This document shows, in pieces, positions 8,410-15,830 of a stretch of DNA of 64,000 bases. The position numbers and the translations under genes were made by a program. Under the pieces are notes generated by a model. That model worked only from the letters and a program-made list of their open reading frames with translations, was not told where the DNA came from and made no database searches. The number at the start of each line of letters is the position of its first letter. The first letter of the stretch is position 1. The stretch is from an uncultured Pseudomonadota bacterium (GTDB taxonomy: Bacteria; Myxococcota_A; UBA796; SXON01): assembly GCA_903875225.1 (NCBI GenBank), contig CAIQVJ010000013.1:1-64000 (forward strand), in the 5' to 3' direction.

Positions 8410-8991
8410 ATGGTCGACACGGCGGGCTCGGAGATGCGCAACCCGCGCAAGGTCGACTCGCCGCTGCCCCGCCGGCCGCGTGCCGCCAGGTTCCGACGGG
8501 TGGCGCGAGGGGCTGCCCTCGCGCTCTCCCTGGTGCTCGCCTGCGCTGCGGAGGGTTCGGCGGTCGCGACGCCTCCAGGCCCCGCGCCCCGGGCAGCCGC
8601 GATCGCACCCGCGTCGCCCGACACCGTCTCGCTCGGGTCTGGTTCGCTCGAGGCAGGCCTCGATTCCGATGTCGCCATGCCCCCAGCCTTTCTTGAGGGG
8701 GGCAGCGTCCCCCTCTGGGCCGTCGCGACCGAGGTGAACCGCCACCTCGGAGACCTGCAGCAGTGCTACGAACGGCGCCTCCTCGCCAATCCGGGGCTCT
8801 CGGGCGAGGTGGTCATGCACTGGAACATCACGGCCGCCGGGAACGTCGCGGAGCAGTGCGTCACGCAAGACACGGTGGGCGACGAGGATGTCCTGTCCTG
8901 CGTGAACGCGCTGGTGCGGGACTCCCGGTTTCCCGCGTCCCACGGCCCGGTGAGCGTCACGTTCCCGTTCGTTTTCGGCGCCACTCCATAG
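8410..8991 (+). CDS. lipoprotein with AgmX/PglI-type C-terminal domain
   Basis: 193 residues from ATG 8410. An Arg-rich n-region, the hydrophobic run ALALSLVLA and then Cys form a lipobox (VLAC). In-frame ATG 8215, just after a promoter-like hexamer, would add 65 residues and bury that signal, so the shorter start is preferred. The last ~90 residues (NRHLGDLQQCYERRLLANP, then GEVVMHWNITAAGNV, then paired Cys and a final VTFPFVF) fit the domain found at the C-terminus of myxobacterial AgmX/PglI proteins, a TonB-C-like fold with conserved Cys. AgmX is linked to gliding motility, but this domain is widespread and the role here is unknown. Confidence 0.75.
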   Translation: MVDTAGSEMRNPRKVDSPLPRRPRAARFRRVARGAALALSLVLACAAEGSAVATPPGPAPRAAAIAPASPDTVSLGSGSLEAGLDSDVAMPPAFLEGGSVPLWAVATEVNRHLGDLQQCYERRLLANPGLSGEVVMHWNITAAGNVAEQCVTQDTVGDEDVLSCVNALVRDSRFPASHGPVSVTFPFVFGATP

Positions 8992-9050
8992 TCTGCGACC
9001 CCGACATCGACCCGGATCGCGGTCCTGCAACGCGGCTTTCGGCGTGACGA

Positions 9051-9098
9051 AGCGCTTGCGGAGACGGCCCTGGAGGGTGTACCCTGCCCGGATGTGCT
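9051..9098 (+). promoter_or_regulatory. repeated promoter-like element, copy 2
   Basis: TTGCGG (9056-9061), 18 bp, TACCCT (9080-9085), then GCCCGG and ATG (9092). About 38 of 48 bases match copy 1 near 8173. The ATG at 9092 opens only a 30-codon frame; the gene downstream starts at 9163 (or GTG 9094), so this copy probably drives the small membrane protein. Confidence 0.45.
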
Positions 9099-9162
9099 CC
9101 GAGGTGACCCGTTCATGCTGCATCCAGTCCCACTCCGACGAGATCACCAAAGGATCGGTGTC

Positions 9163-9375
9163 ATGCTGGAAATCATTCCGATAGTATGCCTGCTTGTTGT
9201 CTGCTTTCGCTTATTTTACGGCGCATGTGTCAACGATGAGGACCTCTTTCATGGGAGCCGGGTGGAGGGGCTTGTTTCCCTCTTTGGCCGGAGGGGCACC
9301 CGCTTCTTCTTCCTGTTCTTGAGTTGTTTCGGAATTGTCTTCAGCTTGCGTGGAATGTACAACTTCTTCCACTAG
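9163..9375 (+). CDS. small AT-rich two-helix membrane protein
   Basis: 70 residues from ATG 9163 with AAAGGA nine bases upstream; GTG 9094 in the same frame would give 93 residues. Two hydrophobic helices (IIPIVCLLVVCFRLFYG and FFFLFLSCFGIVFSL) are joined by a polar loop with Asn-Asp-Glu-Asp. Base composition is near 50% G+C against about 70% around it, and Phe, Leu and Cys codons are AT-rich, which suggests recent acquisition. It matches no family I know. It lies between the AgmX-like gene and a Cys-rich lipoprotein gene. Confidence 0.6.
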   Translation: MLEIIPIVCLLVVCFRLFYGACVNDEDLFHGSRVEGLVSLFGRRGTRFFFLFLSCFGIVFSLRGMYNFFH

Positions 9376-9407
9376 CTTCCCGCGTTCCTCCCCCACCGGT
9401 CACGTCC

Positions 9408-9722
9408 ATGCCAGCCGTCCTCGCCCTCCTCGCCCTCCTCGCTTGCAGCCACCCGGATCGGCCGGATGCACGGATCGTCTATGGCGTCGACGACCCCTGC
9501 CTCGACGAGCTCGGTGGCTTCCCCGATGACACCGAAGAGTCCCTGGCGAACGAGGAGGCGGGCTGCGAGACCTACGGCGGCACCTCCTGCGATCGCGACC
9601 GGTTCATCGTCCTCTCCCTCTTCGCACTGTTCGCCAACGAGGCCGGGGCCGCATGCGATACCGAAGAGGACTATGCCCAGCGCTGCTCGGAAGGGGAGCG
9701 TTCCGCTTCATGCATCCTCTGA
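9408..9722 (+). CDS. small Cys-rich lipoprotein
   Basis: 104 residues from ATG 9408. MPAVLALLALLACSHPDRPD is a lipoprotein signal with Cys at residue 13. The mature part is acidic and has seven further Cys (for example DPCLDELGG, GCETYGG, SCDRDRF), suggesting several disulfides in an extracytoplasmic protein. It does not overlap the next true start (9787). No family is recognised. No ribosome site is evident, so the exact start rests on the signal peptide. Confidence 0.6.
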   Translation: MPAVLALLALLACSHPDRPDARIVYGVDDPCLDELGGFPDDTEESLANEEAGCETYGGTSCDRDRFIVLSLFALFANEAGAACDTEEDYAQRCSEGERSASCIL

Positions 9723-9786
9723 CCTCCCCAACTGTCCGCGTCCCCACGGATGGCCCATCCGGTTCCCAACTATCAAAGGCGGTTCC

Positions 9787-12705
9787 GTGCTCCTGACCCT
9801 CTCTCTCGCCATGGGCGCCGATCACTCGGAGGCTGAACTGGCTGGTGAGTGTGCAGCGGGAGATGTGGCCGCCTGCGAACGGCTTGCGGGCGCCGCGCAA
9901 CTGACCTGGGCTGCTGGAGCGGTGGCCGACAGCGCGGCGTCCGGCCGCCGCTGGGATGGTCAGGCAGAGGAGAGCTGGATGCTCGACGAGGCCACCTGGG
10001 CGCTGCGGCAGGCCTGCACCGGCGGCGACGGCCTCGCGTGCCTCTCGGCCGGGCTGGGCCTCCCGGGGTGCGAAACGGGGAACTGGGCGTCGTGCCATCG
10101 TGCGGCGCGCCGAGCCGGGGCCCCGGACCTCTCGTGGGCCACGTCCAGTTGGTTTCCGTTCGTCGAAAAAGCCGGGTTCTTCGACAATGGCGCTCCGTGG
10201 TTCGTGGCAGGGGACACCTTGCTCCTGGGTGCCAGGGCCCTCCCCGTCCAGATCCTGTCGGCCGACGTGCGCCCGACGGTCCTGGCCCTCTCTGCCTCCG
10301 GACACGAGTTCCGCGTGTTGCGCGACGACAGCTCCTCGGGCTTCAGTCCCTCGGGCCTCGGCCCCCTGGACGCCGGGCGCCAGTGGGCGATCGCCGAAAG
10401 CCACGGTCGGCGCTGGGTGGAGAGGGACGTGCTCCCGCCCGAGGGCTATGTGTGGGACGGCGGCGCGGTCCTGCTCCCAGCGGATCGCTTGTTGGCGATG
10501 GTGACCCGCGGCCGGGAAACTCTCGCCCTCGATGTCGGGGATGGCACGCGAGCGCGCCTGATCAGCGCGGTTGAGCGGTTGCTCGGGACCCGCACGCTCG
10601 GGCGCTGGGCGGTCGCCGGGGAGTGGCTCGTCGTCGTGGGCGAGGGATACGGCGATGCGCGGTTCACAGTGCTTCGCGTTCGCCTCGACGACCCGCTGGC
10701 CCCAGGGGAGACGATCTCCGTCTCCAGCTACGATCCGCCGGAGGTTTGGGCTGCAGCAGACGGTGCCGCGTTTCTCAAGGTGAATGGGGAGCTTCAGAGA
10801 TGGGATCCTGGTACAGCGGGAGCGGTCCCGCTGGTGACGGAGACGGGCGATGCGGGCGGGGTCATGCTCGCGCGAGATGAGTCATTGGTTCAAGTTGGGG
10901 ATCCGGTTCTTTGGTTCGACCCGGATGGGCATGCCGAGTCGGGCTTTCGGGTCGACGACATGCTCGCGTCCACGCGCGGCGCCATCTGGACCTCCGACAT
11001 GAGCTCGACGGGGGCGGGCGTGCTCATCCAATGGGGCTCGCTCCCCCCCGCACCGCGGTGGGCCACCCGACTGGCAGGGCTCTCTCCGTCCGCTGCCCCC
11101 GACGCCGACACATGGGGTGAAGTGTACGGTCGCATCAACCCGGTCGCGGCTGGAGCCCGCCTTCAACTCCTCCAGGGGCCCAGGCACCTCGACGCGGTCC
11201 CGGATGCAAGCGGTGCCTTCCGGTTCCCCGACGTGCCTCTCGGAGACTACGTGCTGGTCGCCAGCGGGAAAGGGACCGCCGCAGCGTGGCAGGACATCAC
11301 TCTCTCCCCTGACAATCGCTCCATCGAGGTGACGAGCACCCTCGCTCCGAGCCATACCTGCACTTTTCCGGTCGTCGACGCCCTTGGCAAGCCTGTGGCC
11401 GGCGCGCCGATCTGGGCCTCGAACCCCGCCACCCCCTCACCACCTCCCTACTCTCGATCGCCCGAGGGGCGATATCGCCGCGGACGCGGAGACGCCCCGA
11501 GCCCGCATTCGGAGGCCTTCGGCGGCTTCACGGACCCCGCGGGGATGGCGTCCGTCGCCCTTCCCTCGCTGGAAGGACACGTCAGGGTGACGTTCGAAGG
11601 CATGCAGGGGGTCGCCGAGCTCGATGGTTCCTGCCCGGACCGGGTGCAGCTCTCGACGTTCACCGAGCTCGCGCTCCGCGTGCGTTGGCCAGACGGTCGG
11701 CCGGCATACCCGGCCCGGGTGACCATCGGCGAAAAGGGCCAACGCCATGCAGAGACCGATTCACGTGGGAGCGTTCACCTACAAGGTCTCTCCCTGCCAT
11801 ACGGTGAGCAGGTTGGCGTCGAGGTCGCAGGGCTCAGCAAAGGCACAGGCGCCGCCAGGATCATGCTCGATGAGACCTGGCTCGCCGCCGGCGAGCACGA
11901 GGTCACCGCCGCGCAGGCGCAGCTTCGCGTGCCCCGCGAGGCGGGCACCGTACGGGTCATCCCGAAACTGGAGGATGGCACGCCCGGGTGGCAGTCCTGG
12001 GACCTCGAGAAGCCCGAAGGCAAGGACCTGCTCACGGCAGCAGACATAGGCGAAGCATCGCCGTTCCTCGTGTGGCACGGCATCGATTGGGCCATGGCTT
12101 CCACATGGACCGTGTCCGCGGATGGAGTGTTCGCCCCAGATTGGCACCCCATCGCGACGCAGACAGTGCGCCTGATCGGCAGCGATGGCCAACCGGTCCG
12201 AGGGGCCGCGGTGGCGGTGAGGTTTGGGGAGCAACTCTTCCCCATCGAGCTCGCCACCAATGGGGATGGGGCCGTCGTCGTGCCGATCGACCCGGGTGAG
12301 GGCCAGGCGCTGCGGTGGACGATCGAGGCGCCCGGGGAGCCTGATGCGAAGATTCCGGGCCTGCGTGTCGTGGATGCCCGCGCGAGCGTCATCGACGTAG
12401 GTGCCGTGCCCGAGGGGGAAGCACTGCTCGACGCGTATGTCGGGACCTGGCAGCCCGTCGCCACCCCACGCCATGGAGCGCCCGCCGGAGTCTGGACGAT
12501 CGAGCGCCGGGCTGGCGGACTCACAGTCTGGCGGGACCGCGAGCCGATGCGCTGGGCTGGCATCATCGGGGGAACATTGTGGGTTGACCCGGATGTGCCG
12601 ACGCCGACCGGCGACAACAACCTCCTGCTGGCCGGCGAGGACCACCTTCTCCTGACCACGACCGCGGCCACCCTACAACTCTATGAGCGAGTGGTGGCCC
12701 AATGA
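9787..12705 (+). CDS. large exported protein, beta-propeller-like plus regulatory beta domains (paralogue 1)
   Basis: 972 residues. GTG 9787 is chosen for its AAAGG ribosome site and short signal peptide (MLLTLSLAMGADHSEAEL). Residues ~10-110 have Sel1-like 'C..GD..AC..L' elements with paired Cys. Residues ~120-430 are repeating beta strands of propeller type. After ~430 come two or three carboxypeptidase-regulatory/CnaB-like modules (for example GAFRFPDVPLGDYVLVASG and 'LGKPVAGAPIWASN'). The end is a short beta domain (VGTWQPVATPRHG). It overlaps the next gene by 4 bp (ATGA), and that gene is a full-length paralogue. No catalytic residues are seen; a surface or periplasmic structural role is inferred. 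Confidence 0.8.
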   Translation: MLLTLSLAMGADHSEAELAGECAAGDVAACERLAGAAQLTWAAGAVADSAASGRRWDGQAEESWMLDEATWALRQACTGGDGLACLSAGLGLPGCETGNWASCHRAARRAGAPDLSWATSSWFPFVEKAGFFDNGAPWFVAGDTLLLGARALPVQILSADVRPTVLALSASGHEFRVLRDDSSSGFSPSGLGPLDAGRQWAIAESHGRRWVERDVLPPEGYVWDGGAVLLPADRLLAMVTRGRETLALDVGDGTRARLISAVERLLGTRTLGRWAVAGEWLVVVGEGYGDARFTVLRVRLDDPLAPGETISVSSYDPPEVWAAADGAAFLKVNGELQRWDPGTAGAVPLVTETGDAGGVMLARDESLVQVGDPVLWFDPDGHAESGFRVDDMLASTRGAIWTSDMSSTGAGVLIQWGSLPPAPRWATRLAGLSPSAAPDADTWGEVYGRINPVAAGARLQLLQGPRHLDAVPDASGAFRFPDVPLGDYVLVASGKGTAAAWQDITLSPDNRSIEVTSTLAPSHTCTFPVVDALGKPVAGAPIWASNPATPSPPPYSRSPEGRYRRGRGDAPSPHSEAFGGFTDPAGMASVALPSLEGHVRVTFEGMQGVAELDGSCPDRVQLSTFTELALRVRWPDGRPAYPARVTIGEKGQRHAETDSRGSVHLQGLSLPYGEQVGVEVAGLSKGTGAARIMLDETWLAAGEHEVTAAQAQLRVPREAGTVRVIPKLEDGTPGWQSWDLEKPEGKDLLTAADIGEASPFLVWHGIDWAMASTWTVSADGVFAPDWHPIATQTVRLIGSDGQPVRGAAVAVRFGEQLFPIELATNGDGAVVVPIDPGEGQALRWTIEAPGEPDAKIPGLRVVDARASVIDVGAVPEGEALLDAYVGTWQPVATPRHGAPAGVWTIERRAGGLTVWRDREPMRWAGIIGGTLWVDPDVPTPTGDNNLLLAGEDHLLLTTTAATLQLYERVVAQ

Positions 12706-15700
12706 GCCCACTCTACCTGCTCCTCGCGGGCGTGCCGCGCGCGGCATCCGCGTCGCCCGAGCCCGGTGTCCGTTGCGAGGCTGGGGACGCTGCAGCGTGT
12801 GGGGAAGCGGCGCTCCATTGGCGTACTCAAGAGGCAGCGCTCGATGTGGAGCGCCTTCGGGGCACGCTGGTCGACCCGTCGGTGCTGCAGGCGGTCACCG
12901 CGTCCGCCGACCGGAGCCTGGCCCTCGCGTGCACCGCTGGCCTCAAGGAAGCGTGCCCGTCAGCGCCTCTCGCGCCTGTCTGGCGGCTCCCCGCAGACGA
13001 AGGTGAGCTGATCGAGCTCCCCGGGGGGATCCCGGCGATCCTCGGTGTGCTCGGCCTCCGCTACGTGGACGCCGACGGGCCGCATGCCGTACCGTTCGCC
13101 GGAGAGGCGCCGGACGTGATCCGGGCCGAAGGCACACGGGACCAGCTCATCGCCGTTCTTGGGGACCTCGGCGGTCTCAAGTCGGACGACCCTCTCCCCG
13201 TCCTGACCGTCGGAGCCGCCGGCGCCCGGATCGGGTCGCTGGTACCACCAGCAGGCACCCGTTGGACGGCTGTGACCGACATCGACGAGGACGGGCGTGT
13301 GCTCGGCGACGTGCAACCGTGCGCCTGGGGGGCCGGCGCTTGCCCCGCGATCGGTCGGGTCGACGCCGGCCCGGCGACGCGTCTGGATCGGGTGGGACTC
13401 CGCGCGAATGGGGACCCTGGGGCGGCGGCCCTCACCGGTGACACGGTGGGCGTCACCTGGGGCACGTCGGTGCTGCGAGCAGTGGTCACGGGCGAGAAGC
13501 TCGGCGCGATCGAGAGCCGCGACCTCGGCGTGGAGACCCGGGGCGTGCGTGTCGGCTCGGACGGCGCGCTTGCCATCGGCTCCAGCACCGGGGTCTGGAC
13601 CTGGGCGCCCGGCGGCGAGCCCGTCCTCCGGGTCCGCGCTGCGGGCGACCCCATCGCCTGGAATACCGACGACACCCTCTGGATGCGAGCGGACGATCCG
13701 CACGATGACGAGGGGAGCTCTGCTGCGCACCTGGGGCCGCTGGGGGAGCTGATGGCCATCGTCTCGCACGGAGGGCGCTACGATGCGCTGTCTCCCGCGT
13801 TCTCCACGCTCCAGACGCCGCCGGTGTTCGGCCCCACCTGGGTGGGCACCGCGTCACTTCCCACCGGCCCAGCATGGCTTCGTTCGGTTGCTTCGCTGCC
13901 CGTCCCCCCGAAGCCCGAACCCGCCGCGCCAGGGCTCGGCGAGGTTTCGGGCAGCGTTTCGGATGGGTATGGTGACACCGTCGACCTCACGCTGGTGGAC
14001 AGCGCCGGTCGCCGCACCCCGATCGTGGTGGACGACGGGGCATGGGCGGTGAGCGGCATCCCGTCCGGCCCGGCGAGCATCGAGGTCCGATGGACCGGCA
14101 GGGTGGGTCGCGATGAGCAGACGGATCCCCCCGTCCAGGCCGGGTGGGTGCTGCCCATCGGGGTTCCTGCGGAGGGCGTGTCCGTCCGCGAACCCGTCCG
14201 CACCTGGTGCGACATCCCCGTCCAGGCCGAGCAGGGAAGCGCCACCGGTGCGTTTGCGACCGTGCGTCCCCTCGAGCGGGCAGAGGCACCGCCTGTGAAC
14301 AGCGGCTGGCTGTATGGCTCGGGGCCGCAGGACGTCCTGCCCCTCCCGCTGAACCCGGTCGACGCGAACGGCATGCTCCAGATCTACCTCGACCGTTCGC
14401 ACGGAGCGCCCGTCGAGCTCGCGCTGCACCTGCCCGACGGTCAATCGGGTTCGGTGCTCATCCGCAAGGACTTTGAGTGCCCAGGCGCGCTGAAGCTCAG
14501 CACCACAGCGATCTCCCGCGTTCGCATTCTGGACGCGTCCGGCGGTCCCGTGGCAGACACTCGCGTGACAATCGTCGACGACGCGACACGGATCGGCGAA
14601 CGTGCTGCGTACACCGACGCTGCAGGGGAGCTCACGTTCCGCCCGATCGCGCCCGCTGAGTTGGCGCTGGTCGGGACGAGCGACATGGGTGCAAGCTCGT
14701 GGTCCTGGCGCGCCGATGCCGACCCGATCGAGCGGGAAGGCGACACCGTGATCATCCGGGTGCCGGCCCGGGTGCATCCCGGACTGTCTGGGATGCGGCC
14801 TGCCCCAGAAGCTGTCCAACCCAGAGGGCAGAGGCCGGTCGTGCCGGACGACATCACCGCCAGCGTCGGCGACCCCCTTCCGTTTCAGGTCCGGTCCGCT
14901 CCGAAGGGCCTGGAGGTGGTGACGGTGCGTCACGGCTTCACCTGGATGAAGCCGGGCGACATCGTCCTTGCAGTGGGGGGCCAACCGGTCGTCGGTTGGT
15001 CGGCTGAACGCTTCGACGCATGGCTGCAGGCTGGCCTCGCGGTGATCCCTGTCTCGGCAACGGTCCTGCGCCAGGGATGGAGCCTGGATGTCAAGGGGCG
15101 CGGCTCCCGCCGGGAGAGCTTCCTCCCAGGCTGCACCTCGGTGGACCGGTTCGCGTTCATGTACTCGGAGTGGAGTGAGCTCGACGCGATGGGCTGGGGA
15201 TCGGCGACCGCGTGTCCCGGCAGCCCGGGTGCCGTGCGGACGACGGCGCCGGAGCCGGGGGTGTCTCTGGAGCAGCTCAGCGGCAGATGGAAGGAGCAGG
15301 ACCCGCGTGCCGAGCGTCTGCGAGCGGCTCTCGAGGCGACACCCGCCGCGCTGGCGTCGGGTGGGCCATCGACCCCCGGCTGGTGGGCGGCGATCCCCGA
15401 TCCGTTGGTGCAGCTCGATACGCTCGACCTGATCTCGCCGCAGCCGGTCTCCCACGGAGACTACTTCACGATGGACGGGGTCGCGCCGGTCGCCGAGCTC
15501 AGGGCGCTGCTCGACGCCGCACCGATCCGGAAGGTGACCATCGAACGCTCACCGGACGGCTTCCTGGTCCGAATTGGATCCTCCGCGCCCCAACCGTTGC
15601 AGTCCCGGATCGATCACCTGGAGACAACCGGGGCGTTGTCAGGCTGGGGCCTCTACCCGGTGGACCAGAGGACGATGCTCGCGGTGGACCCGAGAGGCGA

Positions 15701-15734
15701 GCGTCATGTATTCGTCAGACGAGAGGGAGATTAG
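12702..15734 (+). CDS. large exported protein with regulatory beta domains and a PDZ domain (paralogue 2)
   Basis: 1010 residues, starting inside the previous gene's stop (ATGA), so coupled to it. Signal peptide MSPLYLLLAGVPRAASASP, then the same 'CEAGDAAACGEAAL' Cys motif, a propeller-like part, and CnaB-like units (GLGEVSGSVSDGYGDTVDLT; 'LDASGGPVADTRVTIVDDA'). Residues ~745-790 (PGDIVLAVGGQPVVGWSAER) form a PDZ-like domain, missing in paralogue 1. The C-terminal ~170 residues have no match I know. In known proteins PDZ domains bind C-terminal peptides. The pair may form a complex in the envelope; that is inference from coupling and similarity. Confidence 0.8.
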   Translation: MSPLYLLLAGVPRAASASPEPGVRCEAGDAAACGEAALHWRTQEAALDVERLRGTLVDPSVLQAVTASADRSLALACTAGLKEACPSAPLAPVWRLPADEGELIELPGGIPAILGVLGLRYVDADGPHAVPFAGEAPDVIRAEGTRDQLIAVLGDLGGLKSDDPLPVLTVGAAGARIGSLVPPAGTRWTAVTDIDEDGRVLGDVQPCAWGAGACPAIGRVDAGPATRLDRVGLRANGDPGAAALTGDTVGVTWGTSVLRAVVTGEKLGAIESRDLGVETRGVRVGSDGALAIGSSTGVWTWAPGGEPVLRVRAAGDPIAWNTDDTLWMRADDPHDDEGSSAAHLGPLGELMAIVSHGGRYDALSPAFSTLQTPPVFGPTWVGTASLPTGPAWLRSVASLPVPPKPEPAAPGLGEVSGSVSDGYGDTVDLTLVDSAGRRTPIVVDDGAWAVSGIPSGPASIEVRWTGRVGRDEQTDPPVQAGWVLPIGVPAEGVSVREPVRTWCDIPVQAEQGSATGAFATVRPLERAEAPPVNSGWLYGSGPQDVLPLPLNPVDANGMLQIYLDRSHGAPVELALHLPDGQSGSVLIRKDFECPGALKLSTTAISRVRILDASGGPVADTRVTIVDDATRIGERAAYTDAAGELTFRPIAPAELALVGTSDMGASSWSWRADADPIEREGDTVIIRVPARVHPGLSGMRPAPEAVQPRGQRPVVPDDITASVGDPLPFQVRSAPKGLEVVTVRHGFTWMKPGDIVLAVGGQPVVGWSAERFDAWLQAGLAVIPVSATVLRQGWSLDVKGRGSRRESFLPGCTSVDRFAFMYSEWSELDAMGWGSATACPGSPGAVRTTAPEPGVSLEQLSGRWKEQDPRAERLRAALEATPAALASGGPSTPGWWAAIPDPLVQLDTLDLISPQPVSHGDYFTMDGVAPVAELRALLDAAPIRKVTIERSPDGFLVRIGSSAPQPLQSRIDHLETTGALSGWGLYPVDQRTMLAVDPRGERHVFVRREGD

Positions 15735-15792
15735 CCGCGTTGTGCACCGACGCCGGGTGGATGCCGAGCCTTCATCCGGCTTCACCCCCCCC

Positions 15793-15821
15793 TTGACGCG
15801 CGTGGAGACCTGCAGGCAGAC
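15793..15821 (+). promoter_or_regulatory. possible sigma-70-type promoter for the beta-helix gene
   Basis: TTGACG (15793-15798) is a good -35 match; 17-18 bp later CAGACT/GCAGAC is a weak -10. Transcription would begin near the ATG at 15831, where no Shine-Dalgarno sequence is visible. Confidence 0.3.
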
Positions 15822-15830
15822 TCACGGGCC

